Positions 16,841-25,716 are shown, numbered from the stretch's first letter. The stretch is 31,786 nucleotides of DNA from CAZWUW01 sp964636895 (GCA_964636895.1 CAZWUW010000029.1:1-31786), one strand, 5' to 3'. Numbers and translations: made by a program. The notes: generated by a model not told the origin, from the sequence alone.

Positions 16841-17343
16841 TATTTCTTCACCTCTTTCGCAATGATAATAGCACCAAGTAAGGCTACGGTTAATAAAATA
16901 GCCGCAACTTCAAAAGGCACTACATACTTGGTCAACATCAATTCAGAAATTGCCCTTACAGTCTCCACTGGTGCCGGAGCGCTGCTTAACTGCCATTGGG
17001 TGCCAAGCACGGCAAAGGCAATTACACCAGTGATACCGAGGCAAACAATCGCAGATAAAGCTGCGTTTTTAGAGAATAGGTTAGTCTGTTTTATATTGCC
17101 GCGCACAGTCAGCATTACACCAAATACAATAAATATAGTGATTGCACCGGCATAAACCAGAATCTGCACAGCCGCCAGATAATCTGCGTTTAAAGTTACG
17201 TATATGACTGCTACCCCGATAAATGCCAATACCATAAACAGAGCGCTGTGGACAATGTTTTTCAGGGAAACCATCGCTATTGCTGAAAGTAATGTAAACG
17301 CTGCAATAAGGTAAAAACTACCAGGACCTACTGTTTCAGTCAT
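16840..17343 (-). CDS. nuoJ: NADH-quinone oxidoreductase subunit J
   Basis: About 167 residues, five predicted membrane helices, with the conserved VQILVYAGAITIFIVFGVML segment that holds the pi-bulge helix of NuoJ. The frame opens at a GTG at 17355, but AAGGGGTG lies 8 nt before the ATG at 17343, so I start there. nuoI ends 15 bp upstream and nuoK overlaps downstream. Confidence 0.93.
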   Translation of the reverse strand: MTETVGPGSFYLIAAFTLLSAIAMVSLKNIVHSALFMVLAFIGVAVIYVTLNADYLAAVQILVYAGAITIFIVFGVMLTVRGNIKQTNLFSKNAALSAIVCLGITGVIAFAVLGTQWQLSSAPAPVETVRAISELMLTKYVVPFEVAAILLTVALLGAIIIAKEVKK

Positions 17344-17358
17344 TTTCTCATTCACCCC

Positions 17359-17811
17359 TTAACTGACTGCAGCTTGCGCTGAATCTTCCTTGTCTTCCTT
17401 CTTGGCAGGTATCTCGTCTTCAGGATTAGGAACGTAGCTGTTAAAAAGATCGAGGTTAACGTCCTCACGGAGATAAACAGCATTTTCAAATTCCTTCGTC
17501 CAAAGAAGCGCTTTAGTCGGACAGACTTCAACACAAAATCCGCAGTATAAGCATCTTTCTGCCATCATTTTATAACCCGTAACCTTTTTCTTGTTGTTCT
17601 CGTCTTTTACCGTCTCAATAGATATTACATGATTGGGACAGGCGTTGCTGCAGAGATTGCAAGCAATGCACTTTGGTACCTTCAGGGTGAAGGAACCTTT
17701 AAAACTATCGGGTAAATTAGGCTTTTGCTCCGGATATTCCTCGGTAAGCTTTTTACTAAAAAGATTTCTAAAAGTAATGCTAAGGCCTTTTAATAGTCCC
17801 TTTCCGTACAC
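17359..17811 (-). CDS. nuoI: NADH-quinone oxidoreductase subunit I, 2x[4Fe-4S] ferredoxin type
   Basis: 150 residues with two CxxCxxCxxxC clusters (Cys 48/51/54/58 and 87/90/93/97), the N6a/N6b relay that passes electrons to NuoB. The last ~20 residues form a charged Lys/Glu/Ala tail (PAKKEDKEDSAQAAVS) of low complexity. The start is a GTG with GGTGGTG close upstream. With no NuoEFG encoded here, this subunit is the likely docking point for an alternative electron-input protein such as ferredoxin; that is an inference. Confidence 0.95.
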   Translation of the reverse strand: MYGKGLLKGLSITFRNLFSKKLTEEYPEQKPNLPDSFKGSFTLKVPKCIACNLCSNACPNHVISIETVKDENNKKKVTGYKMMAERCLYCGFCVEVCPTKALLWTKEFENAVYLREDVNLDLFNSYVPNPEDEIPAKKEDKEDSAQAAVS

Positions 17812-17822
17812 TATATCACCAC

Positions 17823-18869
17823 CTAACCAGTAATCATGCGGTATACGTAGATTCCAATCCCGGTAACGACTATATTAGCAAGTGAAACAGGAATCAGGAA
17901 CTTCCAGCCAAAGTGCATTAAATGGTCAACGCGCATTCTCGGGAAGGTCCAACGTACCCATAAAAACGTGAACAACATAAAATACAGTTTAATCATAAAC
18001 CAGGCAAAAGGTGGCAGGAATGTCCAGCCAAAAGGTGCATTCCATCCACCCAGGAACAAAGTAGTTGCTATAGCAGAAACAGCTACCATGTTTGCATATT
18101 CAGCCATCATAAACAAAGCCCATCTTATGCCTGAATACTCTATGAAGTAACCTGCTATCAGTTCCTGTTCGCCTTCAGCCGCATCAAAGGGCGCCCTGTT
18201 AATTTCCGCGGTAGCTGCAATATAATAAATTACAAATGCAACAAATTGTGGGATTATGAACCACATGTTTTTCTGAGCGTCTACAATGTCCGACATTTTC
18301 AGGGAACCCGTTAACATAACTACTCCCAGCAAAGAAAACACCATTGGAACCTCGTAACTTATCATTTGTGCTACGGCTCGCATACCGCCAATCAGAGCAT
18401 ACTTATTGTTGGATGCCCAGCCGGCCATCAGTATTGAAATTGTAGCTGTGGAACCAATGGCAATGAAATAGAAAATACCAATATTCAGGTTCTGAATAAT
18501 CATCCCGTCGCCAAAAGGAATAACGGCATATGCAAGAAGTGCAGTTGCAAACAATGTCGTACTTGCAATCTTGAAAATAAATTTATCCGCAGCAGCCGGA
18601 ATGATGTCTTCTTTAGACAACGTCTTAACAACGTCGGCAAATACTTGCCCTATACCCAAGGGGCCTAACCGGTTCGGACCTTTACGCAACTGGATAAACC
18701 CAGCTACTCTGCGTTCCGCCAAAAGAAGAATTATGACATGTAAAAGGATGAAGATAACAGCTCCCAAAGCACCGACAGCAGTCATAGTTACTTCGGCAGA
18801 AGCAGCAGATAAGCCAATGCCTGTAAGCCAAGCCCTGATACCGTTGGCCAGATCAATAAAAATTTGCAT
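17823..18869 (-). CDS. nuoH: NADH-quinone oxidoreductase subunit H
   Basis: 348 residues, eight or more membrane helices. Family motifs visible include QLRKGPNRLGPLGIGQ (quinone-site loop), INRAPFDAAEGEQELIAG and WVRWTFPRMRVDHLM. It forms the quinone-binding chamber together with NuoB and NuoD. The ATG is preceded by GGGGAGAAG. nuoI starts 11 bp after its stop. Confidence 0.95.
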   Translation of the reverse strand: MQIFIDLANGIRAWLTGIGLSAASAEVTMTAVGALGAVIFILLHVIILLLAERRVAGFIQLRKGPNRLGPLGIGQVFADVVKTLSKEDIIPAAADKFIFKIASTTLFATALLAYAVIPFGDGMIIQNLNIGIFYFIAIGSTATISILMAGWASNNKYALIGGMRAVAQMISYEVPMVFSLLGVVMLTGSLKMSDIVDAQKNMWFIIPQFVAFVIYYIAATAEINRAPFDAAEGEQELIAGYFIEYSGIRWALFMMAEYANMVAVSAIATTLFLGGWNAPFGWTFLPPFAWFMIKLYFMLFTFLWVRWTFPRMRVDHLMHFGWKFLIPVSLANIVVTGIGIYVYRMITG

Positions 18870-18916
18870 GCTTCTTCTCCCCTATAAACCCTATTTTTAG
18901 TTTTTTATAAAACAGT

Positions 18917-20020
18917 TTAACGGTCAACCTCTCCGAGAACTATATCAATAGCTGCAAGAGTTAGCACAGCATCCATCAGATGAGAACCTTTGGCCATTTC
19001 CGGGAAGGCACCCAACATAACAAAGGTAGGTGAATAAATTCTGGTCCGGTAAGGTTTGGTCGAACCGTCGCTGATTATATGGAATCCAAGATGACCCTTA
19101 GAGTTCTCAATCCGGTAAAAAACTTCACCGGCAGGCGGTTTGATTACTTTTGGAACTTTTGCCATCACTGGTCCTTCCGGAATGTCTTTGATTGCCTGCT
19201 GAATAATCTTAACACTTTCGACCATCTCATGAATTCTGATGATAAAACGGTCAAAGGTATCACCATTTTCTAAGACAGGTACATCAAAGTCAAACCGGTC
19301 ATAAATCCCGTACGGCTCATCTCGCCTAAGGTCATAATCAATACCGCTGGCCCGCAGATTTGGACCGCTAAATCCATAATCAAGGGCCTGTTCCTTGGTG
19401 AAAACGCCAATTCCTTTGGAACGTGCCTGTAAAATTTCATTTCCTGTCAGCAGTCCATGGTATTCCTCAATTCCTGCAGGAAAATTATCCATTAATTGTT
19501 TAAGTTCACTGAAGAAAGCTTCATCCAGATCATGAGCCACGCCGCCGATACGCATATAGTTCGGGGTAAGCCTGTTGCCACCTATTCTGGTAATTAACTC
19601 CAATACCTGATCGCGTTCACGGAACGCATAAAAATAGCCAGTTGACGCGGCCATATCCAGCGCATAACTGCCAAGACAAATACCGTGGCTCGCTAAACGC
19701 TGTAATTCAGCGCAAATAACCCTGAGATACTGAGCCCTTTCAGGAATCTCTTCCGTAATACCCATCAGCTTTTCCACAGTCATAACATAGGCAAGTTCGT
19801 TTGATAACCCCGAACAATAGTCCAGTCGGTCTGTATATGGAATAAACTGGGTATATGTGCGGGACTCTGCCATTTTTTCCAGTCCGCGGTGTAAATAACC
19901 AATGTGGTTTACAGCTTTGGTGATATACTCTCCGTTAAGGGTTAACACACACCGGTAAACACCGTGGGTGCTAGGATGTACAGGTCCCATATTCAGGGTG
20001 AGTTCTTGTGTTTTTAACAT
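18917..20020 (-). CDS. nuoD: NADH-quinone oxidoreductase subunit D (49-kDa type)
   Basis: 367 residues, separate from NuoC rather than fused. The N-terminal NMGPVHPSTHGVYR holds the quinone-site His, and YTDRLDYCSGLSNELAY and RASGIDYDLRRDEPYGIYD are characteristic. It is descended from the [NiFe]-hydrogenase large subunit and forms the quinone pocket with NuoB. The ATG follows AGAGGTG. A 50-bp gap separates it from nuoC and 47 bp from nuoH. Confidence 0.95.
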   Translation of the reverse strand: MLKTQELTLNMGPVHPSTHGVYRCVLTLNGEYITKAVNHIGYLHRGLEKMAESRTYTQFIPYTDRLDYCSGLSNELAYVMTVEKLMGITEEIPERAQYLRVICAELQRLASHGICLGSYALDMAASTGYFYAFRERDQVLELITRIGGNRLTPNYMRIGGVAHDLDEAFFSELKQLMDNFPAGIEEYHGLLTGNEILQARSKGIGVFTKEQALDYGFSGPNLRASGIDYDLRRDEPYGIYDRFDFDVPVLENGDTFDRFIIRIHEMVESVKIIQQAIKDIPEGPVMAKVPKVIKPPAGEVFYRIENSKGHLGFHIISDGSTKPYRTRIYSPTFVMLGAFPEMAKGSHLMDAVLTLAAIDIVLGEVDR

Positions 20021-20070
20021 GCTTTCACACCTCTACAATCCCGAAATTAAAAGTCGATTATTTATTACTG

Positions 20071-20526
20071 CTAGGCTTGCATTTTAAAGTCCTTACGCAG
20101 CGGATGCCCAACAAAATCATCGGCTAAAAGAATCCTTTTCAGGTTGGGATGGCCGGTAAAACCGATTCCCATCAAGTCATAAACTTCTCTTTCCATTACA
20201 TCGGCTGCTTTCCAAACAAAAATTACTGAGGGAACCTGCGGATTCGTCTTAACAATTTCAACTTTGACTGTCACCTTGTGCCGGTAAGTTAAAGAGTTGA
20301 GGTGATATAGTATGGTGAAGTTTTCAGGATACTCAACGGAACTAAGATTCATAATCAGGTTGCACTCATACATGGGATTATCCCTCAGTTCCTGCAAAAC
20401 CTCAACGATCTTTTCCGGCTTAACCTTAATGGACTGGTTTGTGTTGTCTTCGAATATCTCGGCACAATCGCCGAATTTTTGATTAAGCTCGCCCACCAGA
20501 GCTTGACGATCAATGATTTTATCCAA
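20071..20526 (-). CDS. nuoC: NADH-quinone oxidoreductase subunit C (30-kDa type)
   Basis: 151 residues. The conserved C-terminal block reads EREVYDLMGIGFTGHPNLKR then LLADDFVGHPLRKDF, the family signature. Start is a TTG at 20526, since an in-frame stop lies three codons upstream. It overlaps the nuoB stop by 8 bp, with GAGGATGAAG inside nuoB as ribosome binding site. Confidence 0.94.
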   Translation of the reverse strand: MDKIIDRQALVGELNQKFGDCAEIFEDNTNQSIKVKPEKIVEVLQELRDNPMYECNLIMNLSSVEYPENFTILYHLNSLTYRHKVTVKVEIVKTNPQVPSVIFVWKAADVMEREVYDLMGIGFTGHPNLKRILLADDFVGHPLRKDFKMQA

Positions 20527-21070
20527 GTTTCTTCATCCTCGCATTCAGATTAGCCTCAATTTTATCAGGGTGCCAAATTTTTTCCCGCAGTGTCAGGAAA
20601 CCGTAAATCAATGCTTCCGGTCTGGGTGGGCAACCGGGAATATAAACATCTACGGGTAAAAATGTATCTGCACCAGGAACAACATTATAAGAATCAGTAA
20701 ATGGACCGCCACTAATGGCACAGCTTCCCATACACATAACCCACTTCGGCTCAGCCATTTGTTCATATAGACGGACAATTAAAGGCTGCATTTTCTTTGT
20801 GATGGTGCCGGCCACAATCATTAGGTCAGCCTGCCGCGGACTGCCCCGGAACGCCTCATATCCGAACCGGGCAAAGTCAAACTTGGCGCTACTTGCATTA
20901 AGCATTTCAATAGCACAGCATGCCAGACCAAAGGTTACCGGGAAAATGGACCTTGACCGAAACCAACCTAGCAATTTATCTGTTGAAGTTAAAATAACGT
21001 TGTTTCGAATCAGTTCATCAATTTGGTTTTGATTAAGGTCACCAACTTGGTTTGGTTTGATTACATCCAT
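20519..21070 (-). CDS. nuoB: NADH-quinone oxidoreductase subunit B (cluster N2)
   Basis: 183 residues from the ATG at 21070. The frame is open 10 codons further, but that would run deeper into nuoA, and GAAGGGG precedes 21070. Cys 51, 52, 117 and 147 (GLACCAIEM, MGSCAISGG, PGCPPRPE) are the four ligands of the terminal cluster N2. It overlaps nuoA by 10 bp and nuoC by 8 bp. Confidence 0.95.
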   Translation of the reverse strand: MDVIKPNQVGDLNQNQIDELIRNNVILTSTDKLLGWFRSRSIFPVTFGLACCAIEMLNASSAKFDFARFGYEAFRGSPRQADLMIVAGTITKKMQPLIVRLYEQMAEPKWVMCMGSCAISGGPFTDSYNVVPGADTFLPVDVYIPGCPPRPEALIYGFLTLREKIWHPDKIEANLNARMKKLG

Positions 21071-21423
21071 TCTAATGCCCCTTCCTTCCATGCATACCAA
21101 AATCCGACTATTAGAATTGTCATAAAGATAAACATTTCAACGAAGGCGAATAATCCGAGTTTCTGAAAGGTAATCGCCCAGGGATAGAGAAAAATTGTTT
21201 CCACGTCGAAAATAACAAAAACTAAAGCATACATAAAATAACTAAGTTTAAACTGCACCCATGTTTCTCCTTGCGTGTCCAAGCCGCACTCATAAGTTAA
21301 TAACTTGGCCGGGGTAGGATTCCTGTGGTTATGGTGAAGTATACGTGAAACACCAAGTAATATCAACGGGAATGCTATCCCTACCACTAAGACAATGGCT
21401 ATCCCTGCATAACTCGTTAGCAT
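21061..21423 (-). CDS. nuoA: NADH-quinone oxidoreductase subunit A
   Basis: 120 residues, three membrane helices. The conserved loop TYECGLDTQGETWVQFKLSY and FVIFDVETIFLYPWA are diagnostic. It is the first gene of the operon, with AAAGGAGGGG about 7 nt before the ATG. The 150-bp leader region upstream contains a perfect inverted repeat; I see no convincing promoter hexamers there. Confidence 0.95.
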   Translation of the reverse strand: MLTSYAGIAIVLVVGIAFPLILLGVSRILHHNHRNPTPAKLLTYECGLDTQGETWVQFKLSYFMYALVFVIFDVETIFLYPWAITFQKLGLFAFVEMFIFMTILIVGFWYAWKEGALEWM

Positions 21424-21510
21424 TGTTTCCCCTCCTTTCTTTAGTTTTATTTACTTATTCATTATGACTTCTATCTACACCACTAAAGCCACCCAGCACA
21501 AGACAATGTT

Positions 21511-21546
21511 GGAATTTTGCGAAACTTTGAATTTTCGCAAAATTCC
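21511..21546. repeat. Perfect 14-bp inverted repeat upstream of nuoA
   Basis: GGAATTTTGCGAAA (21511-21524) and TTTCGCAAAATTCC (21533-21546) flank an 8-nt spacer, about 90-120 bp before nuoA and 28 bp past the HD-GYP stop. There is no U tail on either strand, so it is a weak candidate for a terminator and more like an operator or an mRNA stabiliser. Confidence 0.8.
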
Positions 21547-21573
21547 CTGCCCTCTGCAAGGTAGCTCCGGCGG

Positions 21574-22680
21574 TTATAGGCTGTATCTTTTAAGTTTCTT
21601 AATCTTAGTGACAAAAACGGTAGGGTTTATCATTAGGTCTACTTCAGCTCCGTCTATTACTTCGATATTATCTTTATCAATAATTATCCTTACTGTAGGC
21701 CTGGTAGGCAATATCCGGTTGGAATCAATAATTATCGCAGTTACGCCGGTATTCAGCTCAACTACGGCACCGATGGGATAAATGGCTATGTTTTCTACAA
21801 ACGTGCGTACAATCTGGGGATCAAACTGATAACCGCTTGAGGCAATTAAAACTTCTACACTTTCATACGGCAGAACAGCATTTTTATAAACCCTGTCCGC
21901 TGTCAAAGCATCGTAAACATCGGCAATGGCTATAATTTTTGAGAATTCATGAATGCTTTCATTTCTGATTCCATAAGGATAGCCCTGACCGTTATAACGC
22001 TCATGGTGCTGTAAGGATGTTAGGGCGGCAGTAGCTATAGCGTCAGGATGATTTTTTAACAGTTCATAACCATATATTGAATGCTTCTTCATTTCTTCAA
22101 ACTCAGTTTTGGATAATTGGCCTGGTTTGTTAAGAAGCTTTTCCGGTACCTTCATCTTGCCGATATCATGCAAAATAGCGCCGATACCAAGTTTTTCAAG
22201 CTTGATTTTGGGGTAACCCATTACCAGCCCCGTAGAAACAGATAAAACACAAACATTAACTGAATGGGCAAATGTATAATCATCCAAAACACGAATATCA
22301 GCCAGTTTTGTCGCAATAAACTTGTTACGTACAAGTTCTCCGACAATTCTTTCTACTACATTTTTGACTTTATCTATATTAATCAGTTTACCGGTCTTTA
22401 CATCACCCATAATTTCCTGAACTACCCGCTCAGCTTCAACCCGGGTATCTCGGGAAATTATGTCCGGTATTTCTGTATCATTGTAATTACAAAACTCATC
22501 TTGATAATTATTGGCGGTGTCTTCAATATATAAAGCTGCAACCCCAAAATCTATTAATTTTCGGATCCTTTGCGGGTTCAACGACTCACCCCTACGCACT
22601 AAAACCCGACCTGAATTGCTATAAACTTCTTTCGCCAAAATCATCCCGGATTGAGCATCAAAAGTCGCTATCCTATTCAT
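21574..22680 (-). CDS. HD-GYP domain protein, probable cyclic-di-GMP phosphodiesterase
   Basis: 368 residues. An N-terminal ~130-residue region (MNRIATFDAQSGMILAKEVY, as in stand-alone HD-GYP proteins) is followed by the HD-GYP domain. The key motifs are HDIGK (HD at 171-172), HHERYNGQGYP (225-235, complete HHE and GYP), and DVYDALTADR. All metal-binding residues appear present, so activity is expected. A ~60-residue beta-rich tail follows, with no receiver or other sensor domain. The ATG is preceded by AGGAGG. It is followed by nuoA after 150 bp but probably forms a separate unit. Confidence 0.92.
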   Translation of the reverse strand: MNRIATFDAQSGMILAKEVYSNSGRVLVRRGESLNPQRIRKLIDFGVAALYIEDTANNYQDEFCNYNDTEIPDIISRDTRVEAERVVQEIMGDVKTGKLINIDKVKNVVERIVGELVRNKFIATKLADIRVLDDYTFAHSVNVCVLSVSTGLVMGYPKIKLEKLGIGAILHDIGKMKVPEKLLNKPGQLSKTEFEEMKKHSIYGYELLKNHPDAIATAALTSLQHHERYNGQGYPYGIRNESIHEFSKIIAIADVYDALTADRVYKNAVLPYESVEVLIASSGYQFDPQIVRTFVENIAIYPIGAVVELNTGVTAIIIDSNRILPTRPTVRIIIDKDNIEVIDGAEVDLMINPTVFVTKIKKLKRYSL

Positions 22681-22827
22681 ACTTACCTCCTATAAAGAGG
22701 TTGACATTGTGATATTTCGAACATTAATATATATTCGATACCAAAAGCAAAAATCCCTTCTTATGAAAAGAAAATTGCCAAAAATTCCACATCTTTTGTA
22801 TATTCTTGTATCATTATGACACAATCA

Positions 22828-23613
22828 TTACGATGTACTCTCGGATTTTTTGCCTAAATTAAAACTCATCCGGTGTATCGGGCATGGACCATATTTATAA
22901 ATGGCTTCCATATGCTCCCTAGTACCATACCCTTTATGCCCGGCAAAACCATATTGCGGAAAATCCTGATCGTATTTTTCCATCAGCCGGTCCCGGGTAA
23001 CCTTGGCTAATATTGAAGCCGCGGCTATAGATGCACTAAGACCGTCACCTTTAACCAGCGGCAGCTGGGGTATGATTATTTCCGGTATTTGTACCGCATC
23101 AACAAGCAGGTAGTCCGGGACATGACTTAAATCTTCTACAGCTTTCTGCATGGCTTTAAGTGATGCCTGATAAATGTTGATCACATCTATCTCCTGCACA
23201 GAGACACTACTTATTGAAAATGCTACGGCATTCTCCGTAATCTGCTCATATAAGTGGTCTCTTTTGGACGGGGCGACCTTCTTTGAGTCATTTAACCCGA
23301 TTAATCTTATACCCGGCGGCAATATCACAGCAGCCGCTATTACCGGCCCGGCCAGCGGACCACGGCCGGCTTCATCGACACCAGCTATCATTTGACAGCC
23401 TTGACTATATAATTCCTGTTCATATAATTCCAGGTTCTGCAATCTCCTGACTTCTATCCGAGCCAAAGCCTTTTGGCGCATAATCTTGCTGTACAATTGA
23501 CGTACTCCGGCCCGCTCATCCCGGGCCAAATACTCCAGTATTTCATCTGAAAGCTCTTCATTACCGGTTACAAACTCCTTTATCTGTTGTAGCGACATGC
23601 CGGCAAATTCCAT
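22828..23613 (-). CDS. rnhB: Ribonuclease HII
   Basis: 261 residues. It removes ribonucleotides from RNA-DNA hybrids. The catalytic set is visible: GVDEAGRGPLAGPV (Asp80, Glu81), then LLVDAV, and KGDGLSASIAAASILAKVTRD. The ~70-residue helical N-terminal extension is the form found in Bacillus RNase HII. The ATG has CCGGAGG about 6 nt upstream. A terminator separates it from rbgA. Confidence 0.95.
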   Translation of the reverse strand: MEFAGMSLQQIKEFVTGNEELSDEILEYLARDERAGVRQLYSKIMRQKALARIEVRRLQNLELYEQELYSQGCQMIAGVDEAGRGPLAGPVIAAAVILPPGIRLIGLNDSKKVAPSKRDHLYEQITENAVAFSISSVSVQEIDVINIYQASLKAMQKAVEDLSHVPDYLLVDAVQIPEIIIPQLPLVKGDGLSASIAAASILAKVTRDRLMEKYDQDFPQYGFAGHKGYGTREHMEAIYKYGPCPIHRMSFNLGKKSESTS

Positions 23614-23714
23614 AATAGCCTCCGGTTATTTGATTCCTTTTTATTTCTTCTGCCTTTTGACTTAAAAAACCTGCAAATATTTTTAATAATTTGTTTCCTT
23701 GCATACCAGAAAGC

Positions 23715-23752
23715 AAAAAAACAGGACCGAATTACCAAAGCAACTCAGTCCT
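23715..23752 (-). terminator. Rho-independent terminator after rbgA
   Basis: On the minus strand AGGACTGA pairs with TCGGTCCT (one G-U pair) around a 14-nt loop, followed by TGTTTTTTT. It lies just past the rbgA stop and ends the lepB-rbgA unit. Confidence 0.75.
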
Positions 23753-23758
23753 TAAAGA

Positions 23759-24607
23759 CTATTCAGTATTATCCAAAGTAAACCTGCCGATTTTTCCGTT
23801 TCTGAACTCATTTAATATAATAATCGACGTCTTAAGTGTGTCGATTTGACCACCTGGCACAAGACAGCCCCGTTTAACGCCAATGACTTGCAACAGTTCA
23901 TTGTGGTCTTCCGGTAGTTGTTCCAGTTTATATCTGGCCAGCAGCGTTTCCGGAGCTATTTGTTTGAGAAAATCGAGTAATTTAATTACTACCTGTTCAA
24001 TGTTAATCACTTCATCTTTGATAGCTCCTGTAACAGCGAGTTTAAATCCCACTTCCGGATCAGTAAATTTTGGCCACAAAATGCCCGGAGTGTCAAGCAA
24101 CTCAAGGTCTTTATGCAATCTAATCCATTGTTTTCCTTTGGTTACACCGGGCCTGTCGGCGGTTCTGGCAGTTCCTTTACCGGCTACTTTGTTAATTAAC
24201 GAGGATTTTCCGACATTCGGAATCCCAACTATCATAGAGCGCACTGCTCTGGGCTGACGCCCCTTAGCTGTTTGCCTGGCCATCATAGCTGCCGCCTGCT
24301 GTCTGGTTAACGCCAGCAACTTATTGATTCCTTGTCCGGAATGTGCATTAACAGCTATTGCAGGTATACCGGTCCCTTTGAAATAACGTTCCCACTTTCC
24401 GGTTAACACATCATTGGCCAGATCCGCTTTATTTAGGACTATAACCCTTGGCTTATCCTGCAAAATTTCATTGATATCCGGGTTCCGGCTGCTCACCGGA
24501 ATACGGGCATCTACCAGTTCAATAACTACATCAACCAGTTTCAGATTCTCCCGGACAAGTTTTTTGGCTTTAACCATGTGACCGGGATACCATTGAATCG
24601 TATCCAA
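23759..24607 (-). CDS. rbgA: Ribosome biogenesis GTPase RbgA (YlqF)
   Basis: 282 residues, a circularly permuted GTPase: G4 NKAD (59-62) precedes G1 GIPNVGKSS (128-136) and G3 DTPG (172-175). The N-terminal WYPGHMVKAKK is characteristic. RbgA acts late in 50S assembly. The start is a TTG with GGGTGG a few bases upstream. It lies 23 bp after lepB, so the two are likely co-transcribed, and rplS upstream encodes a 50S protein. Confidence 0.95.
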   Translation of the reverse strand: MDTIQWYPGHMVKAKKLVRENLKLVDVVIELVDARIPVSSRNPDINEILQDKPRVIVLNKADLANDVLTGKWERYFKGTGIPAIAVNAHSGQGINKLLALTRQQAAAMMARQTAKGRQPRAVRSMIVGIPNVGKSSLINKVAGKGTARTADRPGVTKGKQWIRLHKDLELLDTPGILWPKFTDPEVGFKLAVTGAIKDEVINIEQVVIKLLDFLKQIAPETLLARYKLEQLPEDHNELLQVIGVKRGCLVPGGQIDTLKTSIIILNEFRNGKIGRFTLDNTE

Positions 24608-24630
24608 AGTGCCACCCGCTTCATGAATCT

Positions 24631-25194
24631 TTATTTTACCGAGCCGATGCGATTCAACGGCCAGTATTTAAACATAGCTTTCCCTACAATATTTTCACCA
24701 GGCAATGTACCCCATACCCTGCTGTCTTCACTGTTGTTACGGTTATCGCCCATCATAAAATAATTGCCCTCAGGAATTTTGACCGGCCCAAAATTGGCAA
24801 AACTTATTCCGGGCGCCAGAAATGGCTGGGGCGCCTGTTTTTTGTTTATATATACTATACTATCCTTAATTTCAATGTTTTCACCGGGTAATCCGACTAC
24901 TCTTTTTATAAAGTCTCGTTCCGGATCCCGCGGATATTTGAAAACCATAATATCTCCCCTTTCAGGGGTACTAAAACGGTAAGTGATTTTATTCACAATA
25001 ATCCTATCGCCCGGCTTCAGAGTGGGTTCCATAGATCCTGATGGTATATAAAAAGGCTGAAACAAGAAAAAACGGATGATAACGGCAAGAATTACAGCTA
25101 TTGCAACAGATTCCAGAATTTCTCCCACCAGCATACTTTGTTTTTTACCCTGATCAGGTTTTTGTGGTCCCGATATGTCCATCTTTTCTTCCAA
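24631..25194 (-). CDS. lepB: Signal peptidase I
   Basis: 187 residues: a cytoplasmic N-terminus, one transmembrane helix at ~22-46, then the extracytoplasmic catalytic domain. PSGSMEPTL holds the catalytic Ser54, and FIKRVVGLPG holds the general-base Lys98; MGDNRNNSEDSR is the third conserved box. It is a single-membrane-anchor, Gram-positive type enzyme. The start is a TTG with GGGAGG 9 nt upstream; an ATG four codons in is an alternative. Confidence 0.95.
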   Translation of the reverse strand: MEEKMDISGPQKPDQGKKQSMLVGEILESVAIAVILAVIIRFFLFQPFYIPSGSMEPTLKPGDRIIVNKITYRFSTPERGDIMVFKYPRDPERDFIKRVVGLPGENIEIKDSIVYINKKQAPQPFLAPGISFANFGPVKIPEGNYFMMGDNRNNSEDSRVWGTLPGENIVGKAMFKYWPLNRIGSVK

Positions 25195-25218
25195 ACTAAA
25201 CAGCCTCCCATATAGTGT

Positions 25219-25244
25219 AAAAAAGGGACTGCCACCAGTCCCTT
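25219..25244 (-). terminator. Rho-independent terminator after rplS
   Basis: AAGGGACTG (25223-25231) pairs perfectly with CAGTCCCTT (25236-25244) around a 4-nt loop, and a run of six A's on the plus strand (25219-25224) gives the U tail on the minus-strand RNA. It separates rplS from lepB, so lepB depends on read-through or a promoter I could not identify. Confidence 0.88.
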
Positions 25245-25249
25245 ACTGT

Positions 25250-25597
25250 TTACCTTGTCACTTTTTCCTTAATACGAGCGGCTTTTCCTCTGAGGCTTCT
25301 CAAATAGAAGAGTTTAGCTCTTCTTACCCGTCCTCTTCTGGCAACTTCTATGCGTTCCAGGCGGGGTGAATGTAAGGGAAACGTCCTTTCCACACCTACG
25401 CCGTATGATACACGACGTACGGTGAAAGTTTCCCGCAAGCCACCGCCCCGGCGCTTAATTACAACTCCTTCGAAAACCTGAATCCTTTCCCTGGTACCTT
25501 CCACAACTTTAACATGCACTTTAACAGTATCACCAGGTTTAAAAGCAGGAATATCCTTTCTTACCTGATCCTGTTCTATGCTGCTGATCAAATCCAT
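25250..25597 (-). CDS. rplS: 50S ribosomal protein L19
   Basis: 115 residues, the standard length. PAFKPGDTVKVHVKVVEG and ERIQVFEGVVIKRRGGG match the SH3-like barrel that sits at the 30S-50S interface. The ATG follows AAGGAGGG. It has its own strong promoter, a ~110-nt leader and a terminator, so it forms a mono-cistronic unit inside the trmD-lepB stretch. Confidence 0.97.
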   Translation of the reverse strand: MDLISSIEQDQVRKDIPAFKPGDTVKVHVKVVEGTRERIQVFEGVVIKRRGGGLRETFTVRRVSYGVGVERTFPLHSPRLERIEVARRGRVRRAKLFYLRSLRGKAARIKEKVTR

Positions 25598-25709
25598 TGT
25601 AAGCCCTCCTTCCTGTACAGACGTTCATAACGGGATTGCCCGCAGCGGACCGTCCTGGTTCCGGCTAGTCTCCATTGTTACTGGCATATGTAGTATCCGG
25701 TAGACTAAC
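25598..25709 (-). promoter_or_regulatory. Structured rplS mRNA leader, possible L19 leader regulator
   Basis: The ~112-nt leader can fold its first bases (25702-25709) with 25664-25671 into an 8-bp stem (one G-U pair), and a small CGGG-caat-CCCG hairpin lies nearer the gene. An autoregulatory L19 leader RNA is known upstream of rplS in low-G+C Gram-positives. I recognise its position and general form, not its consensus. Confidence 0.45.
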
Positions 25710-25716
25710 AGTAGAT

